From Glandiceps talaboti (lineage: Eukaryota; Hemichordata; Enteropneusta; Spengelidae), in assembly GCF_964340395.1 (NCBI RefSeq), contig NC_135558.1, forward strand, positions 17,802,771 to 17,866,770: a DNA stretch of 64,000 nucleotides, written 5' to 3'. Positions 39,801-54,600 of the stretch are shown piece after piece (the first letter of the stretch is position 1; each line of letters opens with the position of its first letter). The notes below the pieces were generated by a model. That model saw only the letters and a program-made list of their open reading frames with translations, had not been told where the DNA came from and did no database searches. A program made the translations under genes and the position numbers.

Positions 39801-42800
39801 AATTTTACATTTTTTCTTCTCAAATAATACTGTAATATACCAAAAAAAAAAATTTCTAATTTTTCTTCATTTGCCTTAAATGTCAATTTTTCATATTGCT
39901 CCAAATTCTATGATCCAAAAATATGATTTATTTGTGATATTAAGCACCTTCAATTCTAATAATACTAATCTTACACAAAGTAAGGCAGAGATTTCGATTT
40001 ATTAACCATAATGCCTGGTATTTTTAATTTTCATTTGTAAATGACATTCGCAAGAAATGAAAAACAATAATTGTCATGACAACCATGCATAAATCATAAA
40101 TAGTGGAGACGTGATAAGCAGTGCCTATAAAAAAATGTATGTCTCGTAATCTATCAATTTTTTGACAGGAACTACATGTAGTATTAACATTTTGTACGAT
40201 GCAATTCTTCAAGGACTGTTTGAGAAAATATATGATTATTTAGCAGACTACATTTTTTAATAGTTTACATCAACTACTAGACATTTGTATATAAAACACA
40301 ACTATAGAGAATGTAGTTTAAACTTAGATATTGTCACTAACTAGAAAATCTTGCAATTTTACAGTCTTCAAATAGTTTTCAAACACTATTTTTTTCTAAT
40401 TACCAGACTAGTAGTTGTGTTCATGTACAAGAAGGCATTTTAATTAGTCACTGTGGGGGGGGGGGGGGGGGGTGGAACTAGAACTATGCACTTCATAAGT
40501 AAACTGTTTAATAAGACTTTAGTGCCCATTTTGTGCAAAAACACTCAAGCCTATTCTCACTTCAAATCAAGAAAAATAATCAAGGGTCACCATACAAATT
40601 TTTCAAATAGAGGTAAAAATGTTATCAAAATTTAGTCAGTTTAGAATCCAATATGGCCACCAAATCCAATATGGCCACCGACTACTACATGTTAACTATA
40701 TGGGAAAATAAAAAATGGTCAATTTCCTTGAAAACGACAGTGGACCCCATCCGAATCTTAGTGGTCCTTCTTAATAATTTAACTATAACTTCTTTTATTA
40801 AGAAGGACCAGAAGAATACAAGCATGAATGTATTAAACAACCACCCCACCCCACACCCCATTCCCACCCTTAAGTATAAATGGAAAATAAATTCATAATT
40901 TTACATTCTTAATTTCAATTCATTTCTATAATTAATATTTACTGAAGTAAGTACAATGACTACTTGTAAGTAACAAAATCTTATCTACAGGATGCATACA
41001 CATACACACATACAGACATCAAGTTGGTGTAAATATACATGTACATGTACTATGGTACCATTAAACAACTTGTTTACAAGTTTGATGTAATTTCCAATGG
41101 ACAAAACTTAATGAAAAGTAATGGCTACTAATGTTTTAACTTCTGGAAACAGTTTGTGGGGGGAAAAATAGCTACATGAACAGCTATCCTGTAAATTATC
41201 CACTGTTGATGTTAAAAATAACACAAAGCTTTAAGTTATTACAAAGTTATACTGTTATCTACCATAACACTTTAGATAACTTTAACATTTCTTTGGCACT
41301 ACGTAAGCACTCCCGTTTGGTAGACATAAACACAGCCTACAAAGATTTAACACCATTTACAAGCACCAAGGGAGAAACACTTCAACTTGGTATGTTTTGA
41401 AAACCTTGAAATGGGTTTAAACACTTGACATGTGACACCCATGTGACCTAATATCATATGATTATATGATTTTCATTGGCTGAGAAACAACATGTGACCT
41501 GAAATGCAATCCAAACAGAGGACAATAACCTATTTTATGGCTCATCATCAACATGCCTCCCATGTGACTTATCCTGATGCTTTCATTGGCTCAGAACTGA
41601 CATGTGACACTAATGTGATGTGAACTACCCAACAGAATTGCTTACCTTTCCAAAATCAGATACATCAAAGAGCTGATAGGGATCGAACAGTTCCTGTCGC
41701 CGTAATCCAAACTTCTCTATGCATGCTTGGATGAAAATTCGGATATTCTTCAGGCATAAAAACTACGTCAAAGAAAGAAGAATGAAAAAATTGTAATCGA
41801 TCATTCACCAACTTGTATGCAAAGTATTTATCTGGAATACAAACATTTATGTTTCAGTAACTATGTCATTTTATTATTTTGGGGACATATTTTCTTGTTA
41901 GGCCAAAAATAAAGAAAGAATTGTTTCTGGTCAGGACATTTTGTCTAAAATGGTACGATGATGCAAATTTGTTTTTATCAATTCTCAACAAACCTGTCAC
42001 TCAGTCTACCATTTATGGCAGTTATTGTTCTTTTTATTTAGTACTTTCAGAGTAAGTGTGTATGTGGGCCAGATGTCATTTGCTTGTTCATGATTGGCTC
42101 TGCAGTTTCCCCTACCACCTAGCATTTTTCTAGTGTTCTTTTTAATACATAATGAAGGTTTTAGCCAGAAGGCGGCACAAATTCTTACTGGGTTTTTAAA
42201 CTTTTCCTCCTGTGAGATGACATAAATGGACGTTATGAATATTAATGACCTCATCTCAACAGGCAGTATCAGCCAATCATAAAGGGACAGATTTCATGAC
42301 GGACATAGATGCACCTACAGCAGCGTTGAACGTCAGGTTTGAATACGCTATTAAAACAAAACAATGTACCTAATTTGCATATGAATGTCAAATTAACATA
42401 TCAAATGTAACTAGGTGAAAAATTCATAACATTAAAATGTATAATTTATCAAACTTAATAATTTGCAACATAACATTAGACTTGAGCCAGGAATAATAAA
42501 ACCTGTTGTGGGGGGAAAACCACGTATTTTTTTTACAGTGACAAGTTCCTTGTGTTTACACCAAACATCCTGGTTCAAGAATGCTTTGACCTACATTGTA
42601 GACGTTTAGTTTTGTGCGGGGTACAATATCCTTTTGTTATGCTGTGTGATGGTTTACCAGTACATGTACATGTCCTTCACGGTCCTATTGTTCATAAAGT
42701 TCCTTGTTTGTCAGCATTATTTTCTACTATAGGTAAATATTTGTACTTTTTACTGTCACTGTCACTGTATACTTCCTTCTTTTGCAATACTATTTTCTGC

Positions 42801-45604
42801 AACAGACGACAGTTCTTCATTCTTTATTTAGGGATGATTGCACATTGTCGCAAAAGCTCAATAAATGGACATCATTCGTTTAGGACAAACCTCCTCACCC
42901 CCCTCCCCTATACAAAAACCTCCCCCTAAACGAACATTCACAAGTGTGACATCACGCGTTTATATATGATGTAAACCATGATGAAAATTGTAGCGGTCAC
43001 ACCACTATGATCAATACACTGTAAATACATGACGGTAAACATGACTTCCGACCTCATGAACCTGTTTACTGAGATGACCTACATTGTACTAGCACTGTAT
43101 CTCACATTAGAAGTAAATTTTGGGCAACAAGTCACATTTTCTACTCTAAGAAATTCCAATTTGTTTGTTGCATCTAAAATTCTTTGAGCAAAAACTATGC
43201 ATTATAAAATATACACAAGTACCCTTAGCTCACTAATATTTTCTTTGACTAAACAAAGAAAAATGTTGGGGAATATGTGTAATTAATCTAAATACACTAC
43301 ATTTTCTAGTTTGTCCACACAATTTTATATATTAAACAGGCACCATTTTCAACTCTTATGCATGAAACTTTCACTTTCCGAAACAGCTACATGTAAAAAA
43401 TTTCTCAGTTTTGACTATGTTAGCCTCGTGTATATCTCCTTGTTTGCATAATTTTCTAAAACAGATAAAAATCATCTATTCATAATACCACTATACATGT
43501 AAAGTTCCTTGAAGATGTACATGTGTATACAATATTTTCTGCAACAGCTGTTTTCTTTAAAAACCTGCTACAAATTTCCTTGTCACATGCATATTTACTA
43601 CCATTTCCAAAACTCTTTACTCAACAGACGACATGGTATCAGAAGTTGAAAATGGCTACAAAGGGAAGTGAAAACAGATGAGGCATCGAGATTAGGTTAT
43701 ACTATCCACAAAACGTGCCAATGAAATGTTTGTTTACATACAGTATACTACACCAATGCTACATCAATCAACCTATTCTATTGGCTGACTATATCACCAT
43801 ACTGTTATCCCTGACCTTTGCTCTACAAATGTACTCTGCACAGTAAAATTTATTGGACATTGTTGTTCAAATTTTTCAAATCTTTTTAACAAATGGTGAT
43901 CAATATAGGTCATTGTACTTTTGAGGCTAAAAATAAGTCATTTCCCTGACCAAAAGTAACCAGAGTATCAAGTCCTAAATTTCACATCTCCAAACAATCT
44001 GATCAAAATCCGATGTATGGTACACTTCACGATTTCTTTTTTGGCTGTTACGTTTACTGTCGCTTGTTCTTTTGTAAGCACTTGTTTCATACATCTGACA
44101 CAACACCATTCTCGTACTTACGAGAAGCCAATCGGAATCCGTCTTACAAAATATACACTCAACGTTCGAAATTTAAAGGAAGAAAACCCCAAACAATAAC
44201 GATAACATCATTGTCTGCGCTCTGTGCTCACGCTCTATTCGAACAGAGCACTCTACCCATATGTTTCGGCACATTACGCATTCTCATTTATCGAGTGAAT
44301 TAACTCGGTGTCGAGATTTGGTACAGTAACGTCCATGGTGTTGTGTCAGATGTATGTAAGGAGTGCTCACAAAAGAACAAACGACAGTAAACATAACAGC
44401 CAAAAGGAAATCACACAGTGTACATATACATCTGATTTTAATCAGATTGATCTCAAATTATCAATTGTTCCATTTCAAAACGCAACCACGCAGATGAACA
44501 TGCAAACTGTGGGAACATAACAGCAATCAGGGTTCGATGTGTGCTTGGTCCACAGTTTATAAATATTCAAATTATCATTTAACACCTTTTTTTTATTTTT
44601 TCTCACATGTGGCTGATCGAAGACCCCATTCTATCAAACCTCTCAACATAGAAAAAGATCATAAAAACAATTATATTATTAAGCAAGCGATGATGACCAG
44701 TCAAAAATAGTAATATTTGCTGTCAAAATCAATTTTGCTCATCAAAATCTTCCACTAATACATTTACACTTTGTATGTGAAGTGGTTAAGTGCTTGGCTC
44801 TGTACTTTTTCAAAGCAAAGAGAAACACCGCACAAAGAAAGATCCGGATATCTTGATTATCAAAATAATGATCTTCCTGTCAGACAGAAATAACATTACT
44901 TAGTTTCTCTTTCATTATTACAAAATGTAGATATGACACGTCACATTCATTTCATTGTAATGAAACCCACACAGCACTCATTAACAATACTGTACGCCTT
45001 TTGACGTTTTAATGTAACAAAATTCATAATTTTACTGATTTCTACGGATTTTTATGACAAAGAAGTGACTTTCTTGACTCAAAAGTTCATTCAATTCTCG
45101 GTACCTGTTATAGCTTTTTACATTGTGCTAGAGGGCCAATTAAGAACGCGAAGTCAACTTATTTGCACACACGTCTATAGTAATACATGTGAAGTGCGTG
45201 GAGCGGAAGTTATGGTGTCGACTAAGAAATTGAATGTTTTGTTATTTTTATGATGCGCCTAGGCAGTAATATACTATTTCAGGTACTGAGAATTTCTCAC
45301 AAAATACAACTATTTTCTGTAATGTTTTTAATATACATTCCATAAATACTTTCAGATTTGATCAACTTTACACACTTCCCCATACCATGCATAACATAGT
45401 GACAGTGTACACACTGTAACTCATTCAATCAAAGAACAAGTGTCAGAACACATTAACTCTTTTCACCATTACTAGTGATGTCCACACACGAACATATTCA
45501 CAACTTATTGTCAGAACACATTACCCCTTTTCACCATTACTAGTGATGTCCACACACACACACACACACAAACTTGGTGTGATACTCATTAGTACTAGTG
45601 ATGT

Positions 45605-45695
<91 letters not shown>

Positions 45696-48600
45696 TGGTG
45701 TGATACTTATTAAAGTACTAGTGTTGTCCACACACGTACACACACACACAAACAAACTTGGTGTGATACTTATTAGTATCTGAGTCAACAGAAACAGAAA
45801 CAAAAACACTGATCAAATTCTACGAAATCAGAACTTTTTTTTTTGGGGGGGGGGATTTTTATCAACGTGACAGAATTTAGATCAAGATTGTCTGAGTTAT
45901 ATTCTGAAATGATAACGTTCAATGCACATCTTACATGTACTTTACAATGTTTAGACATGAGACATTGATTTAAACCTACACTAGCTAGTACCCACATTTT
46001 GTACATGTAGGGTATTATTATTTTTTTCAATCAGACAACCAACAATGTATTATTAACTGAAATTTGTAACATAACATACCAATGAATAGTTGGACATTGT
46101 ACATGTCAATAAGAGATCCATTTTATCTCTTAAAGTAGTATAGTGTAATAAGTTAACATCATGACTCAATGGAGGTGCTGATTTTTGGGTGCAGACCAAA
46201 ATCCAATTTGAATTGGCTATATTGCATTATACTCTGTATCCTCCTATACAAATGTGTTTACCGTCAGGTGATTCAATATTGTTCAAGGTATACAATATTA
46301 TGATTATGTCATTATCTCAAACACACAGTTTCAAAAAAAAAATGTTTCTGTTGCAGTTAATACAGCAAGACCCATGTAACGCCAAATGGCTCACTATAAA
46401 AACTTGTGTAAATCTTAGCTAATTTCCTGTGTTATCATGGTTCTACTACCAAACTAGACTGTATTTTGCTGTATAAAGAGGAAATGGTATTGACTCTAAC
46501 AAGGTGAATGACACAAACACACTACTTTACAGCAGTGTCATTCTACTTGAAATGTCAAATAAACTTTTTTTTTTTGACAATTGGTGTCCTCAGGTAACCT
46601 CAAAAGTTATCCTGTACAAGACATCACTATTTCCTTTTTCCTGTCTGTCTATTTCTAACAAGAATTTTCTCCTTAGTTTTCACTAAATATGTATTATCTT
46701 GAGTGCACTGACTTGGATGTGTTCCTAAGTTTTATTACATGTATATTATTTCAGTGCACTGACTAATCACTTCTCTATTCTTTTTAGTCTATATACCTTC
46801 AGCACAACATGTAATTTCTGTTATACTCTAACTGTAACAGGGATATTTTTTTTTAGACAAACAACAATATATTCACTGATAATTGTTAAAATACATGTAT
46901 CACTGATTAGACATTGTACCTGTTAATTAGGGGTCGGTAGTATCCGTAAGTTCAATCTGATTAAAATCTGATGTTAGATAGGCTGGTTTTCCTGTATTTA
47001 CCTTTATTCCATCGTTATTGCGTCTTTTACGCGAGTTTTTTTTCCCTCCGGGCGAAGGCAGCGATCACTCCGAACAAAACAAACGTCACAACGCGATGAA
47101 TAGAGGTAAATAAGGACATCTAGCCGCTTTCACCACATCGGATTTTAATCAGATTGCCGTAAGTTGTACAGTAGTAACAGATTGAAATCGTGATCACGTT
47201 GGGAAGCTGATTTTAAGGTGTGGACCACAAACTCAATTTGATGGGAATGATGGGATTTACTATACCATATCATACATGTATGTGTATACATGTACACTGT
47301 ACCTGCACAAATACTTTTACTAACAGGTGATTCTATACTATTCAGGGTGTTGGATAGTACAAGGAAGTGATTATACTTAAATAAACAGTTTCAAAAATTG
47401 TGCCACTTTACAGCTACATGTGTAGTGTAGTCAGGATGCCAACACGGTTTCTGCAGGTGTAAATCGTAACGACACCGTATAGAAGTAGACTACAGCTAGT
47501 GTGACTTTAATAAGATAAATGTTTCTACACTACTAGTGTACGGAAAACAAATCCAAATCAATGTCTGTAGACTGATTAATTACATGTATGGCATTGTGGG
47601 AAATAATGATATTTAAATTAGCCTGTCAGAGTGATTTTGACATTACACTCACAACATACATAATTATCAAGTTTTCCGATCTTTTATGCACCACTTAGTT
47701 TCAATTTGAAAGATTTACGTCTGAATACATGTTTCTACTAGTGCATATTTTTATTTGTTCATCAAAATTTTTCTGATAACTTTCAGATCTAGTACATGAC
47801 AAGATTTTTAAAACGGAAAGCCACACCTATATGTCGTAACACCATAAAGCTGATTTACAGTGTATTATGGGTATTGTTCTTTCAAAAATGAGCACGAATT
47901 TCTCAACTCAAAAACCCTGTATGGTTCTTTGTTTTTCCCCAAGAGTTTTTTATCAGAACATAGCTAGTGGCACAGCAACTGGTATTTAGTCAGTTACATG
48001 TGTCGATTTATTACGGGTATTAATCTGTCAAAAATGAGCCAGATTTTCTCTACCTACAAAATATACCGTACTTGTACTCTGTCCCCAGGGCTAAAATTGC
48101 GAAAATTGTGAAGGCTTGCAAGAAATAGTGAATGTGGAAACTGACATCAACTTAAAAAGACAATATAAAACTGTTCTTAAATCTGTACTGGCAGTACATC
48201 TGATGAGAAGAAATAAATAACACAGAGACTATATGGAAAACAACGGAAAACATAACTACCTGAACTAGACACTCACATGGAAAAAAATATTTAAAAAATC
48301 TACCTACCTATTCTCAAATTGAGCATAATCGGAATCGCACATTTTTTTTATTAGCACTTATCAAGAGTATGCGCTCACAACATTACAAGAGGACTTGTCC
48401 CCCTTCTTGCTAAATGTTCAGAGAGAACACCAAATTATTCAATTGCAGTCAGTTCTTTCAGCGATTAGTTTCTTCTGAAGACGAACAATGATATATCCAT
48501 AAATCTTATTTACATGTCAATAAAACAAACTGAGAGATTTTCTTTCCTTGTGTAAGTTACTCTTTGCTTCTGTTCAAGACAGCCTTCGATTGTCAACACA

Positions 48601-51600
48601 ACCCTGGCTTTTTGTCAATTTATATGCTTCCATGCATAACAGGTTATCCACTGTATGCAATTAGAGATACCCAGGTGTGTGACAACTCAAGGTATGGAAG
48701 TAAAGTAACCTTTATTTGACATGTTTGATGACCCCTAGTCTACTTACAGAAGTACTCAAGCCGATGTCCTTGAGACACTTGAATGTCCTTAAAACTGATA
48801 TTTCAAGAAAACAACTTCTTCCAAAGACGTTGGACCACATTTTCAAATTAATGCTCCTAAACTAGAAATATATTTTGCATCATTTTTTGTTCCTATTTAA
48901 AGGGACACAACCTGAGTTTATATGATTTTGGGGTGTAATTTCTTTCTGCATATTAAAAGGTACTCACAGTATTCTACCGACTGGTGTATACATACAATAA
49001 CCATCACTTGCAGTTGACTAAACTCACACCAGGTACTAGGATATAACTTATAAATGATCCAATAATGTAATTTATTATACATACCACAAAATGTACACTA
49101 CAGGAACTTGTGACACCCTACTACATTTTTACATGTATGCAATGAACAGTTCTAACAATGCTAGAACACAAATTGTAATGTGATTGAAGATATGAATTGA
49201 CAATTCAGCAAGCTAGTGTACACAGTATAACATCAATTATTCCATAATTATGCACTGCACTTGCAGCAAATGAATAATTATAGTAAGTCTAACAAAGTAG
49301 TGACTATAACCAGTGGGATTAGTAAACATCTCACTTTAATTCCTGTCGTAAACATCTCAATTTAGTCCAGGACTGTCGTATGGTGGTTTTGGAGAATTAT
49401 GTATACTGTTCCAATTATAGCGTAGTATATATTTTAAATGATATCTCACAAATTTTGATGCCATTTTAGCACCAGTATGCCATCTGGAGATAGACAATAT
49501 TTTTTGTTCTATCGGGGTCAAATTGATAAAGTTTCCTTCTTTAACGTTTTTACATCACATTCACTCTACACTTATAACTCCCAGCAGTTTTAACCTTCCA
49601 CTGTAAAAAGTGAATTACGTGAAAAGTCTGTCTTTTACGTGATCTGAATGTATCACTTCCTGGTTATGTGTCATGTTTCCCTCAGATATCATCGCACAGT
49701 GAAATCCCATCTGACATCACATGCCATAATTTACTATCTGGGTCTTAGTTCAGTAATCTAAACATAGAAAATAGACACACAGCATTATGAACACCGAAAT
49801 ATTTCCTCGTAGTGCAATTTGTGTAAATGCATTTCCCAGTGTGAAATTTAAAAAAAAAATTTTGAGTCTATTTTTTTTTGTTATTTTTTGTTTTTGTTTA
49901 TACTTGCGTATATTTACTGACCTGTTAACGGTGAGAAATTATGGGGACTGGCCACTCATTAGTTGAAATTTTTTTTTTTGGCAGTCCCCAGTCACACAGA
50001 TTTCAAAACTTAACTTGCGTCTTTTCTTCCATTTTTTTGGTATGAATTTCTTTCTTTTCTAGTGATGTAAGTTGTATTCCTTTTGTGTATGTGAGACGAA
50101 TAAATAAATAAAGTAAAATAAAGAAAGCTAGTCAGAATGTTTGGAACTCTTTGAATTGAGTTTTGTTAAGACTATCCAGTTCTCGTTTTTGTTTTTATGT
50201 ACTAGTAATTTGTATGCTTGCTTCTTACACATACATATTTCATTGGGATTTTTTGTACTTTTTTTGAAAATTATTTTTTAAATTGCACTTTTGTTTCCTT
50301 ACATTTTCCTTGTACTAATGGAATACATTTGTTTTCTGTTTTGTTGTTTACAATTTTACCTTTTGTTTAATTATATTTTCACTGCAGTATAGACACTTTT
50401 GAAATTTTTGTGATTTTACAGTCTGCATCTAGTTCTCAAAGATTAATTTTGACTCCAGACTGGTACAGTTTTTATCTACAAGAAGATATTTTAGTCACTC
50501 CTTATTTTTTTGTCTTTTTTTGTTTTCTAGTGAAATAAATGAAAATAATAAATCCAGAAATAAAACAAATTTTGTCGTATATTAATTGACTACTTCAGAA
50601 AGCAATAATCATCCAGTCTATATGAAGACAAACCAAGTCATGTATAAATAACATAACAGTTACAATTTGAGTATTTTTCTTCTTGCTGAAAACCTTCAGG
50701 CTACGTGAGACTGTACATTTGGGTTCCTGGATCCAGGGGCTCTCTATGAAAGCGATTATATTTCTTGGGTCAAAGGTCACACAAGTCTGGCTATCAATAC
50801 CTGTACATGTATAATATGCTGGTGGTACTTTGTAAAGCTGTCTAGGACTTTTGCAAAGCAAATTTGGAACACATTGTTGTATTAATGTATTTGTTGGTTT
50901 TTTTCCTTTCAAATACAGTTGTACAAAATGTATACAGACATGCAATTTGACCCATTTCATGTCATGTCATGTCTTCAGGTTCCATCAATTAAATACTATG
51001 TTTGCCATCTTTGTATTTCCCCAAAACCTACAAGGCAGACAGAGAAAATAACAAAAACATGGCAAAAAAAACACGATAAAATTCACTTTTCTGTTGATTA
51101 ATTTTCCGATGTACCTAAATCTACTACACTGATGAAATGTAAACGTCAAAGTTCAAAAAATATGATATTTAGATATGTGTAATTATTCTAAAGACATCTG
51201 AAGTCTTTCCATTTACAATAGTATGAAATAAGGCATTGTGTGGAAATTTTTTTTCTAAATCTATCGACAAACCTACCCGCACACAGACAGCAAACAAAGA
51301 ATTTAATTGGTAGTGCCTTATTTGCATATCATTATCCACATACACTTTTAAAGCTGTCCTAGTTAAAACTGAAACATTTTTGTAGAAACATAATTCTTTT
51401 TTGTTAGAGGTAACTTACAATGTACTTATAATATTATACACCTTGAACTCTATCAAATTACCTGTGACTCAGTGTGAGTAAAACGTATCTATGTGGCAGT
51501 ATCCATAATTTGGTAAATAAAGCCAATCAAATTGATTTTTAGGTCCACACCCTAAAATCAGCGACACCAAATGAATCACAATTTCAACCATTTACTGTAC

Positions 51601-54600
51601 TACTTATGGATACAATTGACCTGTAATAAACATGTACAAAGTCTAAATTATTGGTATTTCAGTAATTTTTAGTGCATATATTGTTGGTTGTCTGACTGAC
51701 AAAATAATACCTCAGTTTCAGCTAGTGTAGCTTTAACACCTGCATAAATTTCAGAAGAGAAAATGGTACAATTCACATATCTTTAGTATTGTAATACATG
51801 TATCTATTTTTATTTTTATTTATTTTTTTTTTTATTTATTTTTTTTTTGAGGGGGTTTTACCCCTAAAAAAACCCTGCTGACTACAGGTAGATTTACAAA
51901 TGTACCTTTCTTGTTGTCTCAAATGAAAATATTAATAGTACATGTACACTATTTAGTGATTCAATTCAAGGAACGAAACAAAAAATTTAAAATACACCAC
52001 ATCATGTACACATATACCGGAGTGTATACATTTAAGTCTGATGAGTCATTATTTATTTATCCAAGCTGAAACTTGAAATCAAATTCTCAGATCAGTCAGA
52101 TAAAAATCAGACATATGACTGTCAAATTCCATTTATTTTGATATGTTTAGTTCCTTCATGTACTGTTATTTGTAGTGTTCATATTTCTACAGTTCCTTGA
52201 GACGCTCACATTCTAAATAACAAACGGACAACTCAGGTGTTACACTCGTATCCCCAGTGACACCGACGTCAATGCGGACACCGACGTCAATAAATATACA
52301 CCCAGACACAAGGCATTTCCAGTCATTATTGATTAAACACTAACACATACTGAGATTGGGTATATAAATTATTACTACTATAATATCAAAAGTCAGTCAT
52401 TATTCTATTTGCTTATATTAATAAATATTACATTTTCCACCGCTGTGTTATTATGCCATATAAATAATTTATGATTTCATAATATCATTTCATCAATCAA
52501 AACATATTTATTTCATCGTTTCCTTTATCAAATTAAACGTTTATACAATTTTTTTAATGTTGATAATTTCTGTGAACATGTGACCACCTAGCTTAGTGAT
52601 TCTGTGTCATAATTAAAAGTTTGAAGATGATAAGGCTGGCTAGTTTTATAAGAATAAGCAATGCTGATTAGACTAATAGTAGTGATACCCTGTTTTCACT
52701 GCAATGACTTGGCAGACAGTTTTTGGACAACCAAATACGTTTTGTTTTAGGGAAAGATAGTCCAATGGTTGTCAAGCTCACAATTTTAAAGAATTAGTTT
52801 TTGATGTAATAAACTTGAAGTCAAACATATTTTTAATTTTTACACATAGATTACACATATGATATGATCCCCTTGTAAAAATGCCATCATTTTATTCTTA
52901 ATTAATATCTCCTTAATTAAATGCTTCCTTCCTGTCAAGGTTAATACCATAATAATTTGTCACTTCTGCCACCCACAAACTAGTGACATAGTAAATATAA
53001 GACTTGGCTATTTGGCTTGTTAGGGCTCAAAATTAACTTTTTGCTGTGGTAGTCCCAGTGGGTCACCAATTTCAGAAACTGGTAGTCCAGGGATCATGAC
53101 CAGTAGTCCCATATTCCTGAACTGAAAACAGAGATCCTCTATTGGAAGTATATGTTTTATTAAAATATTTTCATGTCCATAAATCTTCCATCCTTTAAAT
53201 CATCACACAGTCAGAGGTGGCATGAGTGGGGTACCAGCTACAAATTATGGTAGCCCCATGACAAGAATTTGTAGTCTGTGGACACGGGACTACTGTTATA
53301 TTTCAAGCCCTGCTTGTACACCAGAATACTCTGTCTATCCAGTCTATCAGAGTCAGAAAGACAAGTCTGTATGCTTCTCTAAATAGTTATTGTTATAATC
53401 ATTGCCTTATTTCTATCTCACAGTATACAGTGTCACTGAAAATGTTAACTAAAACATTCTTAAAATATTCTTCCCTTAGTTGAACTAGAATTCTAAATCC
53501 AAACGTAATTAACACTTGTTCAATAAATGTGGTTGAATACCATATAGCTCATCCTGTTTGTTTCCAAGGTTACGTTATTTATACCAGGACTGATGTAAAT
53601 TGAAAATGTCAATTATGTGTCTGTTTGTGAATTACTGAAATTTGACATTTTCCAAATGATTGACTGTCCTTGAAATTACTTGATTAAAAGATAATAACAT
53701 AGTACATGTCACTGATTAAAAGTATGTTTAGAAACAATTAATAGAAACAAGTCAGTGACCTGATGTTTGTCCTTACAAGTTGTCACATGACTCCAGTGTC
53801 TGCCAATCAAGTTTTGGTAACGGTGTCACATGGCAAAGGTTTGCCAATCAAATTTTGGTAAAATACTAGAAGTCACATGAGAAATGTTTGCCAATAAAAT
53901 GTTGGTAAAGTTGTTATGTCTACCAATCAAATGTTGGTAAAGTTGTCACATGACAAAAGGTTTGTCAATCAAATTTTGGTAATGTAGTCACATGACAAAT
54001 GTTTGCCAATCAAATTGTTGGTAAAGTTGTCATGTCTACCAATCAAATGTTGGTAAAGTTGTCACATGACAAACAAGTGCAGGCTTCCTTCTGTTACTTA
54101 TCTTAGAAGCATTTCATTGGTATTTTTAATACAACAAATTTACATTTTTGCATCCATTTATAATTTTGTTCTCAATTCAATCAGATGTATGGACAGCATG
54201 CAGTAAATGGGAAAGACTTCTAATGTAACAAATATTGTGATTAGGCCTTTTTTTTACATATCCGAGAAAAATATAATAAAATTGTGAAGTCTCGCAAGAA
54301 ATAGTGGATATGGAAACCGACATCAACTTCCAAAGACAATATAAAATTGTTCTTCCAATCTGTAATGGCTGTACATCTGATGAGAAGAAACCAATAACAC
54401 AGAGACCATATGGAAAACACCGGAACACATAACTACATGTACCTGAACTAGACACTTACCCCAAAAAAATATACAAAAAAAAATAAAAAATCTATCTACC
54501 CCACCTATTTTAGAATTGATTGGTCTCACACAATTCTTTTAGTTAGGCTGTACACGTCTGTTGATGACATTTGACCAAACACAGTACTTGCCCTGCTAGT

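Larger units (their letters stand above)
38692..41645. other. Vav introns 2-3, no additional genes seen
   Basis: Contains a G18 run (40455-40472), a CTCF-like site at 39642-39655 (ccacagagggcgct), an inverted 30-bp pair near 40.75-40.81 kb ('aaggaccag/ctggtccttctt' type), and a CATGTG/ATTGG cluster at 41420-41625. Confidence 0.65.

Noticed and set aside
42552-42929. 125-codon plus-strand frame in intron 1
   Set aside because: Hydrophobic/Cys-rich random-looking product, overlaps repeat element E, no splice or promoter context.
44013-44303. 96-codon frame as transposase of the family G element
   Set aside because: It mostly translates the terminal inverted repeat; no DDE motif or HTH is visible.
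50595-50960. 121-codon minus-strand frame in intron 1, possible extra Vav exon
   Set aside because: Exons 1 and 2 already join in phase 0 at the conserved RPQMSQ|FLCLKN border; no family similarity seen.
52255-52292. Duplicated 'acaccgacgtcaat' as CRE-type enhancer
   Set aside because: Only two short copies of a near-CRE motif; too weak to annotate without other evidence.
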